NCBI RefSeq assembly: GCF_900112645.1
Contig: NZ_FOMO01000004.1
Coordinates: forward strand, 434,001 to 498,000
Source of the DNA: Phytopseudomonas straminea
GTDB lineage: Bacteria > Pseudomonadota > Gammaproteobacteria > Pseudomonadales > Pseudomonadaceae
Direction: 5' to 3'
Length of the DNA: 64,000 nt
The position numbers and the translations under genes are program-made. Shown one piece after another: positions 1 through 8,096 of this stretch. Numbering within the stretch: position 1 is the first letter of the stretch; every line of letters begins with the position of its first letter. The notes under the pieces were generated by a model that was not told the origin of the DNA, ran no database searches, and saw only the letters and a program-made list of their open reading frames with translations.

Positions 1-397
1 GGCCGGCCTGGCGCTGGCCGGCTGGGAAGTGAAGAGCCTGCGTGCCGGCAAGGCTCAATTGGTCGACAGTTACGTCCTGCTCAAGGACGACGAAGCCTGG
101 CTGATGGGCTGCCACATCACGCCGCTGAAAACCGCCAGCACCCACGTCATCGCCGATCCGACGCGCACGCGCAAGCTGTTGCTCAATCGTCGCGAGCTGG
201 AAAAGCTGTTCGGCGCCGTGCAGCAGAAGGGCCACACCTGCGTGGCGCTGTCTCTGTACTGGAAACAGCATCTGGTCAAATGCGAAATCGCCCTGGCCAA
301 GGGCAAGAAGGATTTCGACAAGCGCCACACCGAGAAAGAGCGCGACGCCGATCGCGAAGTGCAGCGCGCCATGCGCAGCAAGGGCAAGGACGAGTAA
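1..397 (+). CDS. smpB: SsrA-binding protein SmpB (5' truncated by window edge)
   Basis: SmpB binds tmRNA (SsrA) and delivers it to stalled ribosomes for trans-translation. The reading frame is open from base 2, and the first residues visible include [14 protein letters not shown], the conserved core of the SmpB beta-barrel. The remainder carries the VDSYVLL and HITPL segments and ends in the basic, lysine/arginine-rich tail (KRHTEKERD) that becomes helical in the ribosome. About 131 residues are present of a usual ~160, so roughly the first 30 lie outside the window. A 10-bp stem hairpin follows the stop. The downstream neighbour, lldR, is convergent. The assignment is secure. Confidence 0.95.
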   Translation, partial: AGLALAGWEVKSLRAGKAQLVDSYVLLKDDEAWLMGCHITPLKTASTHVIADPTRTRKLLLNRRELEKLFGAVQQKGHTCVALSLYWKQHLVKCEIALAKGKKDFDKRHTEKERDADREVQRAMRSKGKDE

Positions 398-400
398 GCA

Positions 401-424
401 CTGCGGTTCGATAGCGAACCGCAG
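401..424. terminator. Hairpin between convergent smpB and lldR
   Basis: A perfect 10-bp inverted repeat, CTGCGGTTCG / CGAACCGCAG, encloses the tetraloop ATAG and starts three bases after the smpB stop. It lies between the convergent ends of smpB and lldR. No T-tract follows on either strand, so it may be a weak or Rho-assisted terminator or a 3'-end stabiliser. Confidence 0.5.
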
Positions 425-475
425 CGCGCTCCAACCCCTTACATCTCGCCTTTCCAGGCAACTCCGACCGACTGA

Positions 476-1243
476 CTACAGCCCCTGGCGCCGTTGCGCA
501 CGCTGCTCACGGGCTTCCTGCTGAACAACGTCCGCCAAGACCTCCTGCACATAATCGATATGCTGATTGGACAGCGCCCGCGCATCCTCGGCACGACCCT
601 GCATGATCGCCTCGTATAGAGCACGATGCTGGGCGTTAAGCATGCCGCGGGTCTCGCCGCGCAGGGCATACATGCCACCGATGTTGGTGACCACGTTGCG
701 CTTGAGCAGATCGAACAGACCGCGAATGGTGTGCAGTAGCACAGCGTTATGGCTGGCCTCGGCGATGGCCAGGTGGAAATTGGCGTCCGCCACACCCTCC
801 TCGGCACGGGTCACCTCACCTGCGCGGCCGTAGCAATCCTGTAGCCGCTCAAAGGCTTCAGTGAGACGCCGGCGATCCACATCGGTAGCGCGCAGTGCCG
901 CGTAATAGGCGCAGGAGCCTTCCAGGGTATGGCGAAATTCGAGCAGGTCGCGCTGGGCGTCGGCGCTGCTTTCCAGCAGGTGCATCAGCGGGTCGCTAAA
1001 GGTCGAGCCAAGGTTCTCGCATACATATGTACCGCCGCCCTGACGGCTGCTGAGCAACCCCTTGGTCGCCAGCTTCTGGATAGCCTCACGCAACGAAGGC
1101 CGTGACACACCGAACTGTTCGGCGAGCACCCGCTCGGCTGGCAGGCGCTCACCGGCCTTGAGCGTGCCTTCGAGGATCATTGCTTCCAGGCGCTCGACGA
1201 TATCGTCGGACAGACGCCTTTGGCGCAGCGGACCGAAATTCAT
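476..1243 (-). CDS. lldR: FadR-type GntR regulator of lactate genes (LldR)
   Basis: This is a transcriptional regulator with an N-terminal GntR winged helix (RRLSDDIVERLEAMILEG, then GVSRPSLREAIQKL) and a C-terminal all-helical FCD ligand-binding domain of the FadR subfamily. It lies divergent from lldP, as in E. coli and P. aeruginosa, where LldR represses the lactate genes until L-lactate binds. The frame is open upstream to 1264 (MVWDVEAMNF...), but MNFGPLRQRRLSDD matches the usual LldR start better, so I chose 1243, giving 255 residues. Neither start has a strong ribosome site. Function is assigned by homology and context; the palindrome in the divergent spacer is the expected operator. 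Confidence 0.88.
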   Translation of the reverse strand: MNFGPLRQRRLSDDIVERLEAMILEGTLKAGERLPAERVLAEQFGVSRPSLREAIQKLATKGLLSSRQGGGTYVCENLGSTFSDPLMHLLESSADAQRDLLEFRHTLEGSCAYYAALRATDVDRRRLTEAFERLQDCYGRAGEVTRAEEGVADANFHLAIAEASHNAVLLHTIRGLFDLLKRNVVTNIGGMYALRGETRGMLNAQHRALYEAIMQGRAEDARALSNQHIDYVQEVLADVVQQEAREQRAQRRQGL

Positions 1244-1432
1244 TGCTTCAACATCCCACACCACCCCGAAAACGGCGCCAGATCGCCTGGCGGCCGAAAA
1301 TCCATGCAGCCTACCCAGTGACCTCTATCGCCACAAGCACGGCTCCCTTCACCACTCCTCAGACCAAAGTCGAAACAGCGCAAATTGACGCACCCGAGCA
1401 AAAGAAATTATTCTGGCGCTTGCCACTTGTAA

Positions 1433-1447
1433 ATTGGTCTTACCAAT
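1433..1447. promoter_or_regulatory. Perfect palindromic LldR-type operator
   Basis: ATTGGTCTTACCAAT is a perfect inverted repeat (ATTGGT / ACCAAT with a 3-base centre). It contains the TGGT-N3-ACCA core typical of FadR-family regulators and resembles the E. coli LldR sites. It lies in the 296-bp lldR-lldP divergent spacer, about 93 bases upstream of the lldP start. A possible -35 TTGTAA (1427-1432) and -10 TAACAA (1450-1455) with a 17-base spacer would bracket it, so bound repressor would block polymerase. The palindrome is seen directly; the promoter is inferred. Confidence 0.75.
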
Positions 1448-1539
1448 AATAACAACCCGTTCGCAAAACTGCTCTGCATTCGGTGAATCACCAGCAGCTC
1501 GCGATCAGGCGATACCAACAACAATCAGCGAGCCTCCCC

Positions 1540-3225
1540 ATGCAAACATGGCAACAGTTCTACACACCGCTCGGCAGCCTTGGCCTGTCCGCACTAGCGG
1601 CCGTGATCCCCATCGTTTTCTTCTTTCTCGCCCTCGCCGTATTCCGCCTCAAGGGGCATTTAGCGGGTAGCATCACTCTGGCGCTGTCGATCATCATCGC
1701 CATCGCTGCCTTCGGCATGCCGGTGGACATGGCCCTGGCCGCCGCCGGCTATGGCTTCGCCTACGGCCTGTGGCCGATCGCCTGGATCATCGTCGCGGCA
1801 GTGTTCCTCTACAAACTGACCGTCAAGAGCGGCCAGTTCGAAGTCATCCGCAGCTCGGTGCTTTCGATCACCGATGACCAGCGCCTGCAGGTACTGCTGA
1901 TCGGCTTCTCGTTCGGTGCTTTCCTGGAAGGCGCAGCGGGCTTCGGCGCACCGGTGGCAATCACCGCCGCCCTACTCGTCGGCCTTGGTTTCAACCCGCT
2001 CTATGCAGCCGGCCTGTGCCTGATCGCCAACACCGCCCCGGTGGCGTTCGGCGCCCTGGGCATCCCGATCATCGTCGCCGGCCAGGTCACGGGTATCGAC
2101 GCTTTCAAGATCGGCGCCATGACAGGTCGCCAGCTGCCCATCCTGTCGATCATCGTGCCGTTCTGGCTGGTGGCGATGATGGACGGCTGGAAAGGCATCC
2201 GCGAAACCTGGCCGGCTGCGCTGGTGGCTGGCGTGAGCTTCGCCATCACCCAGTACTACACCTCCAACTACATCGGCCCTGAGCTGCCGGACATCACCTC
2301 GGCGCTGGTCAGCCTGGTATGCCTGACCCTGTTCCTCAAGGTCTGGCAGCCCAAGCGCGCTGCCGACAGCCAGGTCGCCGGCACCTCCGGTGGCGCTGCG
2401 GTAGCCGGCGGCTTTGGCGGTGTGCGCAGCACCACACCGTCGCCCTACAGCTTCGCGCAGATCCTCAAGGCCTGGTCGCCCTTCCTGATTCTCACCGCCA
2501 TGGTCACCGTCTGGACGCTGAAACCCTTCAAGGCGCTATTCGCCCCAGGCGGCGCTCTGGATCACCTGGTGTTCATGGTGCCGATCCCGCATCTGGATCA
2601 GCTGGTGGTCAAGGTCGCCCCCATCGTCGCCAACCCGACGCCGATCGCTGCCGTATTCAAGCTCGATCCGATCTCGGCGACCGGCACTGCGATTTTCTTC
2701 TCTGCTGTCCTGTCGATGCTGATTCTGAAGATCAACCTTAAAATTGGTCTGACCACCTTTAAGGAAACCTTCTACGAACTGCGCTGGCCCATCCTGTCCA
2801 TCGGTATGGTGCTGGCATTCGCCTTCGTCACCAACTACTCCGGCATGTCGACTACCCTTGCCCTGGTGCTGGCTGGAACCGGCGCGGCCTTCCCGTTCTT
2901 CTCGCCGTTCCTCGGCTGGCTGGGCGTGTTCCTGACCGGCTCGGATACCTCGTCCAACGCACTCTTCAGCTCGCTGCAAGCCACCACGGCACATCAGATC
3001 GGTGTCAGCGACACCCTGCTGGTGGCGGCGAACACCAGCGGCGGGGTAACCGGCAAGATGATCTCGCCGCAATCGATCGCCGTAGCCTGCGCCGCGACCG
3101 GCATGGTCGGCAAGGAATCCGACCTGTTCCGCTTCACCCTCAAGCACAGCCTGATCTTCGCCACCTTCGTCGGCCTGATCACCTTGACGCAGGCTTACTG
3201 GCTGACCGGCATGCTGGTGCATTGA
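1540..3225 (+). CDS. lldP: L-lactate permease
   Basis: LldP is a proton-coupled lactate importer of the inner membrane. The product from this start is 561 residues, close to E. coli LldP (551), with about a dozen or more hydrophobic segments. Conserved family blocks are visible: [47 protein letters not shown] and [11 protein letters not shown]. The frame opens earlier, at 1483, but [13 protein letters not shown] aligns with the E. coli amino terminus, so the ATG at 1540 is preferred. It is divergent from lldR and heads the lldP-lldD-dld operon; it should supply substrate to the two dehydrogenases downstream. An additional operator-like palindrome occurs inside the gene at 2745-2755. Confidence 0.95.
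   Translation: MQTWQQFYTPLGSLGLSALAAVIPIVFFFLALAVFRLKGHLAGSITLALSIIIAIAAFGMPVDMALAAAGYGFAYGLWPIAWIIVAAVFLYKLTVKSGQFEVIRSSVLSITDDQRLQVLLIGFSFGAFLEGAAGFGAPVAITAALLVGLGFNPLYAAGLCLIANTAPVAFGALGIPIIVAGQVTGIDAFKIGAMTGRQLPILSIIVPFWLVAMMDGWKGIRETWPAALVAGVSFAITQYYTSNYIGPELPDITSALVSLVCLTLFLKVWQPKRAADSQVAGTSGGAAVAGGFGGVRSTTPSPYSFAQILKAWSPFLILTAMVTVWTLKPFKALFAPGGALDHLVFMVPIPHLDQLVVKVAPIVANPTPIAAVFKLDPISATGTAIFFSAVLSMLILKINLKIGLTTFKETFYELRWPILSIGMVLAFAFVTNYSGMSTTLALVLAGTGAAFPFFSPFLGWLGVFLTGSDTSSNALFSSLQATTAHQIGVSDTLLVAANTSGGVTGKMISPQSIAVACAATGMVGKESDLFRFTLKHSLIFATFVGLITLTQAYWLTGMLVH
2745..2755. promoter_or_regulatory. LldR-like palindrome inside lldP
   Basis: TGGTCTGACCA, preceded by AAAT, is a perfect 11-bp TGGT-N3-ACCA inverted repeat. 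From 2742 it reads AATTGGTCT, matching the left half of the operator at 1432-1440. It lies within lldP codons, about 1.3 kb downstream of the promoter operator. It may be a second site for repression by looping, or chance. Confidence 0.3.
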
Positions 3226-3309
3226 GGTACGAGCAGCTGCGCGTCGGCCCTGCGGCCACGCGCACTTGAATACAAACGCAGCGCCCTGCCCCGGGCGTGC
3301 TACACACCC

Positions 3310-3335
3310 AAAGCCCGCGACAGTGTCCGGGCTTT
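3310..3335 (+). terminator. Stem-loop between lldP and lldD (possible attenuator)
   Basis: AAAGCCCG and CGGGCTTT form a perfect 8-bp stem around a 10-base loop in the 155-bp lldP-lldD spacer. Only the three T residues of the stem's 3' arm follow the G/C core, so termination would be partial. It could lower expression of the dehydrogenases relative to the permease or stabilise the lldP message end. Confidence 0.4.
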
Positions 3336-3380
3336 GTAGCTGCCGCGGCAACGCGCCAGCCCAGACTCGGAATAGAGCCC

Positions 3381-4520
3381 ATGATCATTTCTGCCTCCAC
3401 CGATTACCGCGCTGCTGCCCAGCGGCGCCTGCCGCCGTTTCTGTTCCACTACATCGATGGCGGCGCCTATGCCGAGTACACCCTCAAGCGCAACGTCGAA
3501 GACCTGGCAGGTATCGCCCTGCGCCAGCGCGTGCTGAAGAACATGGCCGAGCTGAGCCTGGAAACGAAGCTGTTCGGCGAGACCCTGTCGATGCCGGTGG
3601 CCCTGGCACCGGTCGGCCTGACCGGCATGTATGCGCGCCGCGGTGAAGTGCAGGCCGCCAAGGCAGCGGCGGACAAGGGCATCCCCTTTACCCTGTCGAC
3701 CGTGTCGGTGTGCCCGATCGAAGAGGTCGCACCAGCGATCAGCCGGCCGATGTGGTTCCAGCTGTATGTACTGAAAGACCGCGGATTCATGAAGAACGCC
3801 CTGGAGCGCGCCAAGGCCGCGGGCGTGACCACCCTGGTGTTCACTGTGGACATGCCCACGCCCGGTGCCCGCTACCGTGACGCCCACTCCGGCATGAGCG
3901 GGCCGAACGCTGCCATGCGCCGCATGCTGCAGGCTTTCACGCACCCGGCTTGGGCCTGGGACGTGGGCGTCATGGGCAAGCCCCATGATTTGGGCAACAT
4001 CTCCACTTACCGAGGCAACCCGACTGGGCTGGCCGATTACATCGGCTGGCTGGGTGCCAACTTCGACCCGTCGATTTCCTGGAAGGATCTGGAGTGGATT
4101 CGTGAGTTCTGGGACGGCCCGATGGTCATCAAGGGTATTCTCGATGCCGAGGATGCGCGCGACGCGGTCAAGTTCGGCGCCGACGGCATCGTGGTCTCCA
4201 ACCACGGCGGTCGTCAGCTCGATGGTGTTCTTTCCAGCGCCCGCGCGCTGCCGGCCATTGCCGACGCAGTGAAGGGTGACCTGAAGATTCTCGCCGACTC
4301 CGGCATCCGCAGCGGCCTCGACGTGGTGCGCATGATCGCCTTGGGCGCCGACACGGTGATGCTCGGTCGCGCCTTCGTGTATGCCCTGGCTGCTGCGGGT
4401 GGTGCCGGGGTGAGCAACCTGCTGAGCCTGATCGACAAGGAAATGCGCGTGGCCATGGTGCTGACCGGCGCTAGGTCCATCGACCAGATCAGTGCAGATT
4501 CACTGGTTCGGGAGCTCTGA
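3381..4520 (+). CDS. lldD: L-lactate dehydrogenase (FMN, quinone-linked)
   Basis: LldD is a membrane-associated FMN-dependent alpha-hydroxyacid dehydrogenase that oxidises L-lactate to pyruvate and passes electrons to quinone. The 379-residue product is a TIM barrel with the family active-site block [10 protein letters not shown] (catalytic base His275), the FMN-phosphate segment [19 protein letters not shown] and VMLGRAF. The start [10 protein letters not shown] matches family amino termini; the longer frame back to 3297 would add an unrelated 28-residue extension. It follows lldP and is separated by a single base from dld, so the two dehydrogenases are almost certainly co-translated. This assignment is secure. 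Confidence 0.95.
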   Translation: MIISASTDYRAAAQRRLPPFLFHYIDGGAYAEYTLKRNVEDLAGIALRQRVLKNMAELSLETKLFGETLSMPVALAPVGLTGMYARRGEVQAAKAAADKGIPFTLSTVSVCPIEEVAPAISRPMWFQLYVLKDRGFMKNALERAKAAGVTTLVFTVDMPTPGARYRDAHSGMSGPNAAMRRMLQAFTHPAWAWDVGVMGKPHDLGNISTYRGNPTGLADYIGWLGANFDPSISWKDLEWIREFWDGPMVIKGILDAEDARDAVKFGADGIVVSNHGGRQLDGVLSSARALPAIADAVKGDLKILADSGIRSGLDVVRMIALGADTVMLGRAFVYALAAAGGAGVSNLLSLIDKEMRVAMVLTGARSIDQISADSLVREL

Positions 4521-4521
4521 G

Positions 4522-6228
4522 ATGATCAGCCGCGACGCACTGCTAAAACAGCTACGCGACGCCGTTGGCCGCGACCATGTGCTCACCGACGCGCAAAGCA
4601 CCCGGCGCTTTCGCAAGGGCCACCGTACCGGCGAGGGCAACGTGCTGGCGGTGGTGCGCCCCGGCACCCTGCTGGAACAGTGGCGGGTGCTTGAGGCCGC
4701 CGTTGCCGCCGACCGTATTGTCATCATGCAGGCGGCCAACACCGGCCTGACCGGCGGCTCGACGCCGGACGGTAACGATTACGACCGCGAAATCGTGCTG
4801 ATCAACACCCTGCGTATCAGCGGCGTACAGCTGATCAACGACGGCGCGCAGGTGATATGCCTGCCCGGCGCCACCCTCGACCGCCTGGAGCAGGCCCTAG
4901 CGCCCCTGGGCCGCGAGCCGCACTCGGTGATCGGCTCGTCGTGCATCGGCGCGTCGGTGCTCGGCGGCGTGTGCAACAATTCCGGAGGTTCGCTGGTACG
5001 CCGTGGGCCGGCCTACACCGAGCTCGCGCTCTATGCCCAGGTGAGAGCCGATGGCTCCCTGGAGCTGGTCAACCACCTGGGTATCGACCTGGGCAACAGC
5101 CCCGAGGAAATCCTCACGCGCCTGCAGCGCGGCGACTACGGCCCGCACCAGGTCAGCAACGAGGCAGCTGGCAAAGCCTCGGACCAGCGTTACGGCGAGC
5201 ACGTACGCGATGTCGACGCCGACACGCCGGCACGTTTCAATGCCGACCCATCACGGCTGTTCGAAGCCTCGGGCTCGGCTGGCAAGCTGTGCCTGTTCGC
5301 CGTGCGCCTGGACACCTTCCCCAAGGAGCCGAGTACGGTCTTCTACATCGGCACCAACGCCGCGGACGACCTGACCGAGGTACGCCGCCACCTGCTCAAC
5401 CAGCTGCCGAGCCTGCCGATCGCCGGTGAATACATTCACCGCACCGCTTTCGATATCGGCGAGAAATATGGCAAGGACACTTTTCTGCTGATCGACCGCT
5501 TCGGCACCGCCAGAGTGCCGGCTGCCTTCGCCATGAAAAGCCGGGTCGACGGCTTCTTCGAGCGCTTCGGCCTGCGCGGCGTCAGCGACCGCATCATCCA
5601 GCTGGCCATGAATCTGCTGCCCAGCCACCTGCCGGCGCGCATGCGCGATTACCGCGAGCGTTTCGAGCATCACCTGATGATTCGCGTGGCCAACGACAGC
5701 CTGGAAGAAACCAGGCGTTTTCTAGCCGAGTACTTCGGCAGCGCCAGCACCGGAGCCTTTTTCGAGTGCGACGCCGACGAAGGCCGCAAGGCCTTTCTGC
5801 ATCGTTTTGCCATTGCCGGCGCGGCGATTCGCTACCGTGAGGCGCACCCCGGCAGCGTCGAGGACATCCTCGCTCTGGATATCGCCCTGCGCCGCAACGA
5901 CCGTGACTGGGTGGAAACGCTACCGGCGCACATGGAGGCGCAGATCATCCACAAGCTTTACTACGGGCACTTCTTCTGCCACGTGTTCCACCAGGACTAC
6001 ATCGTCAAGAAGGGCGTCGATCCGATCGCCATGGAGCACGCGATGTGGAAGCTGCTCGACGAGCGCCGCGCCGAGTACCCGGCCGAGCACAACGTGGGCC
6101 ATCTCTACGTCGCCAAACCGGCCCTGGCGGACTTCTACCGCGAGCTGGACCCGACCAATGCCTTCAACCCGGGCATCGGCCAGACGTCCAAGAAGAAGCA
6201 CTGGGTATCCTGCTGCAAGAATCACTGA
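4522..6228 (+). CDS. dld: Quinone-dependent D-lactate dehydrogenase
   Basis: Dld oxidises D-lactate to pyruvate at the inner membrane with FAD. The product is 568 residues, near the 571 of E. coli Dld. The N-terminal PCMH-type FAD-binding domain is clear (MQAANTGLTGGSTPDGNDYD, then SSCIGASVLGGVCNNSGGSL). The C-terminal half corresponds to the Dld membrane-binding/cap domain, including GHFFCHVFHQDYIVKKG and the conserved end NPGIGQTSKKKHW. Translation starts one base after the lldD stop, with GGAG about 9 bases upstream of the ATG inside lldD. With lldD it lets the cell use either lactate enantiomer. The upstream frame to 4492 is excluded by the operon overlap and by homology. Confidence 0.93.
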   Translation: MISRDALLKQLRDAVGRDHVLTDAQSTRRFRKGHRTGEGNVLAVVRPGTLLEQWRVLEAAVAADRIVIMQAANTGLTGGSTPDGNDYDREIVLINTLRISGVQLINDGAQVICLPGATLDRLEQALAPLGREPHSVIGSSCIGASVLGGVCNNSGGSLVRRGPAYTELALYAQVRADGSLELVNHLGIDLGNSPEEILTRLQRGDYGPHQVSNEAAGKASDQRYGEHVRDVDADTPARFNADPSRLFEASGSAGKLCLFAVRLDTFPKEPSTVFYIGTNAADDLTEVRRHLLNQLPSLPIAGEYIHRTAFDIGEKYGKDTFLLIDRFGTARVPAAFAMKSRVDGFFERFGLRGVSDRIIQLAMNLLPSHLPARMRDYRERFEHHLMIRVANDSLEETRRFLAEYFGSASTGAFFECDADEGRKAFLHRFAIAGAAIRYREAHPGSVEDILALDIALRRNDRDWVETLPAHMEAQIIHKLYYGHFFCHVFHQDYIVKKGVDPIAMEHAMWKLLDERRAEYPAEHNVGHLYVAKPALADFYRELDPTNAFNPGIGQTSKKKHWVSCCKNH

Positions 6229-6550
6229 GGCACGAAAAGAAGAAAGGGGAGACCTCTCGGCCTCCCCTCTCGTAGATGTCCTGTGCTGGCAATTCTGTCG
6301 CCGCTTTCGTCGCCCGCCTGGTTGGGCAGTGCGGACCCGGGTGCCGTGACGACCCGGTAGGGTCGGCGGCGCCAGCTCCCCTGATTGGGCGAGCCGGGTG
6401 GACGTGTCGTCCGGGCCGTGAAACTGAGGTAAAGACTACGCCCACGGCCGTGAAGAAAGATTGCTAACATTGCTAATCAGATAACCAATTGCGCAATAAT
6501 AAATCGATTAACAAACCAAAACAGCAATCTGATAACGAAATCGGTTAACC
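6229..6550. other. 322-bp spacer between dld and the Lrp gene
   Basis: No convincing gene is present. The segment begins with an inverted repeat AGGGGAG (6245-6251) / CTCCCCT (6262-6268), probably the 3' end of the lactate transcript although no T-run follows. Its middle (about 6290-6450) is GC-rich with several stems, for example GACCC-GGTA-GGGTC (6351-6364) and GGCCGTG (6414-6420) / CACGGCC (6443-6449). The last 90 bases turn sharply AT-rich just before the Lrp start and contain the palindrome ATTGCGCAAT. I recognise no known riboswitch or sRNA in it. Confidence 0.5.
6488..6497. promoter_or_regulatory. AT-rich palindrome before the Lrp-family gene
   Basis: ATTGCGCAAT is a perfect 10-bp palindrome in the AT-rich stretch 54 bases upstream of the Lrp/AsnC-type gene. 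Such regulators usually autoregulate through AT-rich palindromic sites, so this is a plausible operator; there is no direct evidence. Confidence 0.3.
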
Positions 6551-7030
6551 ATGAACAAACTCGATCGCTACGACCTGAATATTCTCGCCGAATTGCAGCG
6601 CGACGCGACGCTATCCAATCAGGAACTGGCCGAGCGTATCGGCCTGTCGCCCTCGCCTTGCTCACGCCGCGTCAAACAACTGCAGGATGACGGTTACATC
6701 ACTGGCCAGGTCGCGCTGCTCGACCGCCGCCAACTGGGGCTCACCCTGACCGCCTATGTACTGATCGGCATGGATCGCCATACGCCCGAACGCTTCGAGC
6801 ACTTCCAGGAAGAGATCCGCAAATGCCCGGAAGTGCTGGAATGCTGCCTGGTTACCGGGATGGACGCCGACTACCAGCTCAAGGTGGTGGTGCCGGACAT
6901 GGACCATTACCAGAAGCTGCTGCTCGGCACCCTGACCCGGATCGATGGCGTGTCCAGCGTACGCTCAAGCTTCGTGCTGCAGCAGATCCTCTCCAGCACC
7001 CAGCTGCCGCTGCAGCACCTGCGCGGCTAA
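6551..7030 (+). CDS. Lrp/AsnC family transcriptional regulator
   Basis: The 159-residue product has an N-terminal helix-turn-helix (LDRYDLNILAELQRD, then LSNQELAERIGLSPSPCSRRV) followed by a RAM/AsnC effector domain (LLDRRQLGLTLTAYVLIGM, and the glycine-containing CCLVTGMDADYQLKVVV). That is full length for the family, whose members form octamers and sense amino acids. No amino-acid transporter or catabolic gene is adjacent, so the regulon cannot be guessed from context. The start follows an AT-rich leader without a strong Shine-Dalgarno. It could be a global or autoregulatory member; the specific ligand is unknown. Confidence 0.85.
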   Translation: MNKLDRYDLNILAELQRDATLSNQELAERIGLSPSPCSRRVKQLQDDGYITGQVALLDRRQLGLTLTAYVLIGMDRHTPERFEHFQEEIRKCPEVLECCLVTGMDADYQLKVVVPDMDHYQKLLLGTLTRIDGVSSVRSSFVLQQILSSTQLPLQHLRG

Positions 7031-7057
7031 GTGGCGGGAGTAGCCGTTCTCGTAAAC

Positions 7058-7134
7058 GTGTAGGAGGGGCGCTTTAGCCCCGAGCTCTATGTTTGCCTCA
7101 ATAAAAAACTCGCGGCTAAAGCCGCTCCCACGAG
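7058..7134. repeat. REP pair (REPIN-like) of Pseudomonas type
   Basis: Two inverted copies of a REP-like unit face each other. The left copy reads GTAGGAGGGGCGCTTTAGCC and the right copy, on the minus strand, reads GTGGGAGCGGCTTTAGCCGC. The shared core is GGGAGCGGCTTTAGCC(G)CGAG, separated by about 25 AT-rich bases. This unit is familiar from intergenic regions of many Pseudomonas genomes, where such pairs are mobilised by RAYT transposases. No RAYT gene is visible in the window. Confidence 0.7.
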
Positions 7135-7151
7135 ATCGCTGAAAGTCAGGA

Positions 7152-7182
7152 CGTAGGGTGGATGACGCTTTTTTCGTCCACC
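7152..7182. repeat. Second, unrelated short palindromic repeat
   Basis: GTAGGGTGGATGACGC followed by six T residues and then CGTCCACC forms a hairpin with a T-rich loop. The motif is typical of dispersed pseudomonad intergenic repeats and lies directly after the REP pair, before the small DUF2788 gene. Its mobility is inferred. Confidence 0.45.
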
Positions 7183-7421
7183 ATTGTGGTTTTGGAGCGG
7201 TGGACGCGTCGGGCCGCGTAGGTGAAGCGTCGTCCCCCCTTTGCAGAGACAGTCCGCTTTTGCCTTGTAGCTACCGCTTCAGGCGCATAAAGATCGTGAA
7301 CAGGTTCTAAGACCATCGGGCAACTACGCCTACTGGCCAGCAACGCTGTAATATCCACACCTTTGTTGTGCCTTGCCGCCCGACCCTGGGCGGCAGCCGA
7401 TGGATCGCCGCCGAGGTCAGG

Positions 7422-7625
7422 ATGGAACCCGAGTTTTTCGAAGAGCTGATGATGACCCTGCTAGTAGGCGGCCTGGTGCTGTTCATGGCGTTCATCGTCT
7501 GGGACCTGGCGAAAAAGTCCCGCGCCGGCCGCTTTGGCACCTTCATTCTGTTCTTCGCCCTGGGCCTGGGCGTGCTCGGCTTTGTCATCAAGAGCCTAGT
7601 CATCGCTGGCCTGGAAAGCGTCTGA
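7422..7625 (+). CDS. Small DUF2788 membrane protein
   Basis: The product is 67 residues, with two hydrophobic segments (MMTLLVGGLVLFMAFIVW and FILFFALGLGVLGFVI) joined by a short basic loop KKSRAGRFGT. It resembles the DUF2788 family of small inner-membrane proteins common in Pseudomonas, whose function is unknown. The ATG at 7422 is preceded by GAGGTCAGG, a good ribosome site, so the longer in-frame opening at 7368 is rejected. The globin gene follows 62 bases downstream on the same strand and may be co-transcribed. Confidence 0.8.
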   Translation: MEPEFFEELMMTLLVGGLVLFMAFIVWDLAKKSRAGRFGTFILFFALGLGVLGFVIKSLVIAGLESV

Positions 7626-7687
7626 AACCACCAAAAAGAATCGCGGCGCCCGCCGCATTGCCTTGTCTGCTGCCCATGGAGAAACAC

Positions 7688-8086
7688 ATGAACGCCACCG
7701 ATCGCGTCATGCAAAGTTACGGACGCTGCTGTGCCAGCCCGGCCTTTTTCGACGATTTCTACCGGCACTTCCTCGCCAGCTCACCGGCCGTGCGCGAGAA
7801 GTTCGTCAATACCGACATGGCCGCGCAGAAGTTGCTGCTGCGCCAGGGCATTCTCAACCTGGTGATGCACGCCCGCGGTATGCCGGACACCAAATTGCGC
7901 GCCCTGGGCTGCACCCACGCACGCAGCGCCATGGATATTCGCCCCGAGCTCTACGATCTGTGGCTGGAGGCGCTGCTCAAGACCATCATCGAGCACGACA
8001 GGGAAGCTGACGCAGCCACCCAGCAAGGCTGGCGCGAAGTGCTGATCAAGGGCATCAGCGTGATCAAGGCCGGCTACAACGGCTAA
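7688..8086 (+). CDS. Bacterial globin-like haem protein
   Basis: The product is 132 residues with the features of a single-domain bacterial globin: an early helix FFDDFYRHFLASSPAVREKF containing the CD1-type phenylalanine (Phe39), and a probable proximal histidine, His77, in the block LGCTHARSAMDI. Such proteins bind haem and may sense or detoxify O2 or NO; a specific role cannot be read from the sequence. The ATG at 7688 has GGAG upstream (CATGGAGAAACAC). The longer open frame to 7373 overlaps the DUF2788 gene and is not used. It converges on rluE, whose stop lies 10 bases beyond. Confidence 0.78.
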   Translation: MNATDRVMQSYGRCCASPAFFDDFYRHFLASSPAVREKFVNTDMAAQKLLLRQGILNLVMHARGMPDTKLRALGCTHARSAMDIRPELYDLWLEALLKTIIEHDREADAATQQGWREVLIKGISVIKAGYNG

Positions 8087-8096
8087 GCCGCCCGGT

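Larger units (their letters stand above)
7031..7421. other. 391-bp intergenic region made of palindromic repeats
   Basis: No gene is evident. The segment holds a pair of REP-like units facing each other (7058-7134), then a different repeat with the hairpin GGTGGATGACG...CGTCCACC and a 'gtggacgcgtcgggccgcgtagg' type of tail (7152-7240). The remainder up to 7421 shows no clear feature apart from the leader of the DUF2788 gene. Confidence 0.55.

Noticed and set aside
2536..3351. 271-codon minus-strand frame over lldP
   Set aside because: Antisense shadow of lldP with no domain or ribosome site.
6276..6467. 63-codon plus-strand frame in the dld-Lrp spacer
   Set aside because: Composition is unlike a real protein, with no ribosome site; it probably reflects the GC-rich structured segment.
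6272..6470. Riboswitch upstream of the Lrp gene
   Set aside because: I compared it by eye with TPP, cobalamin, glycine and guanidine classes and found no matching conserved cores.
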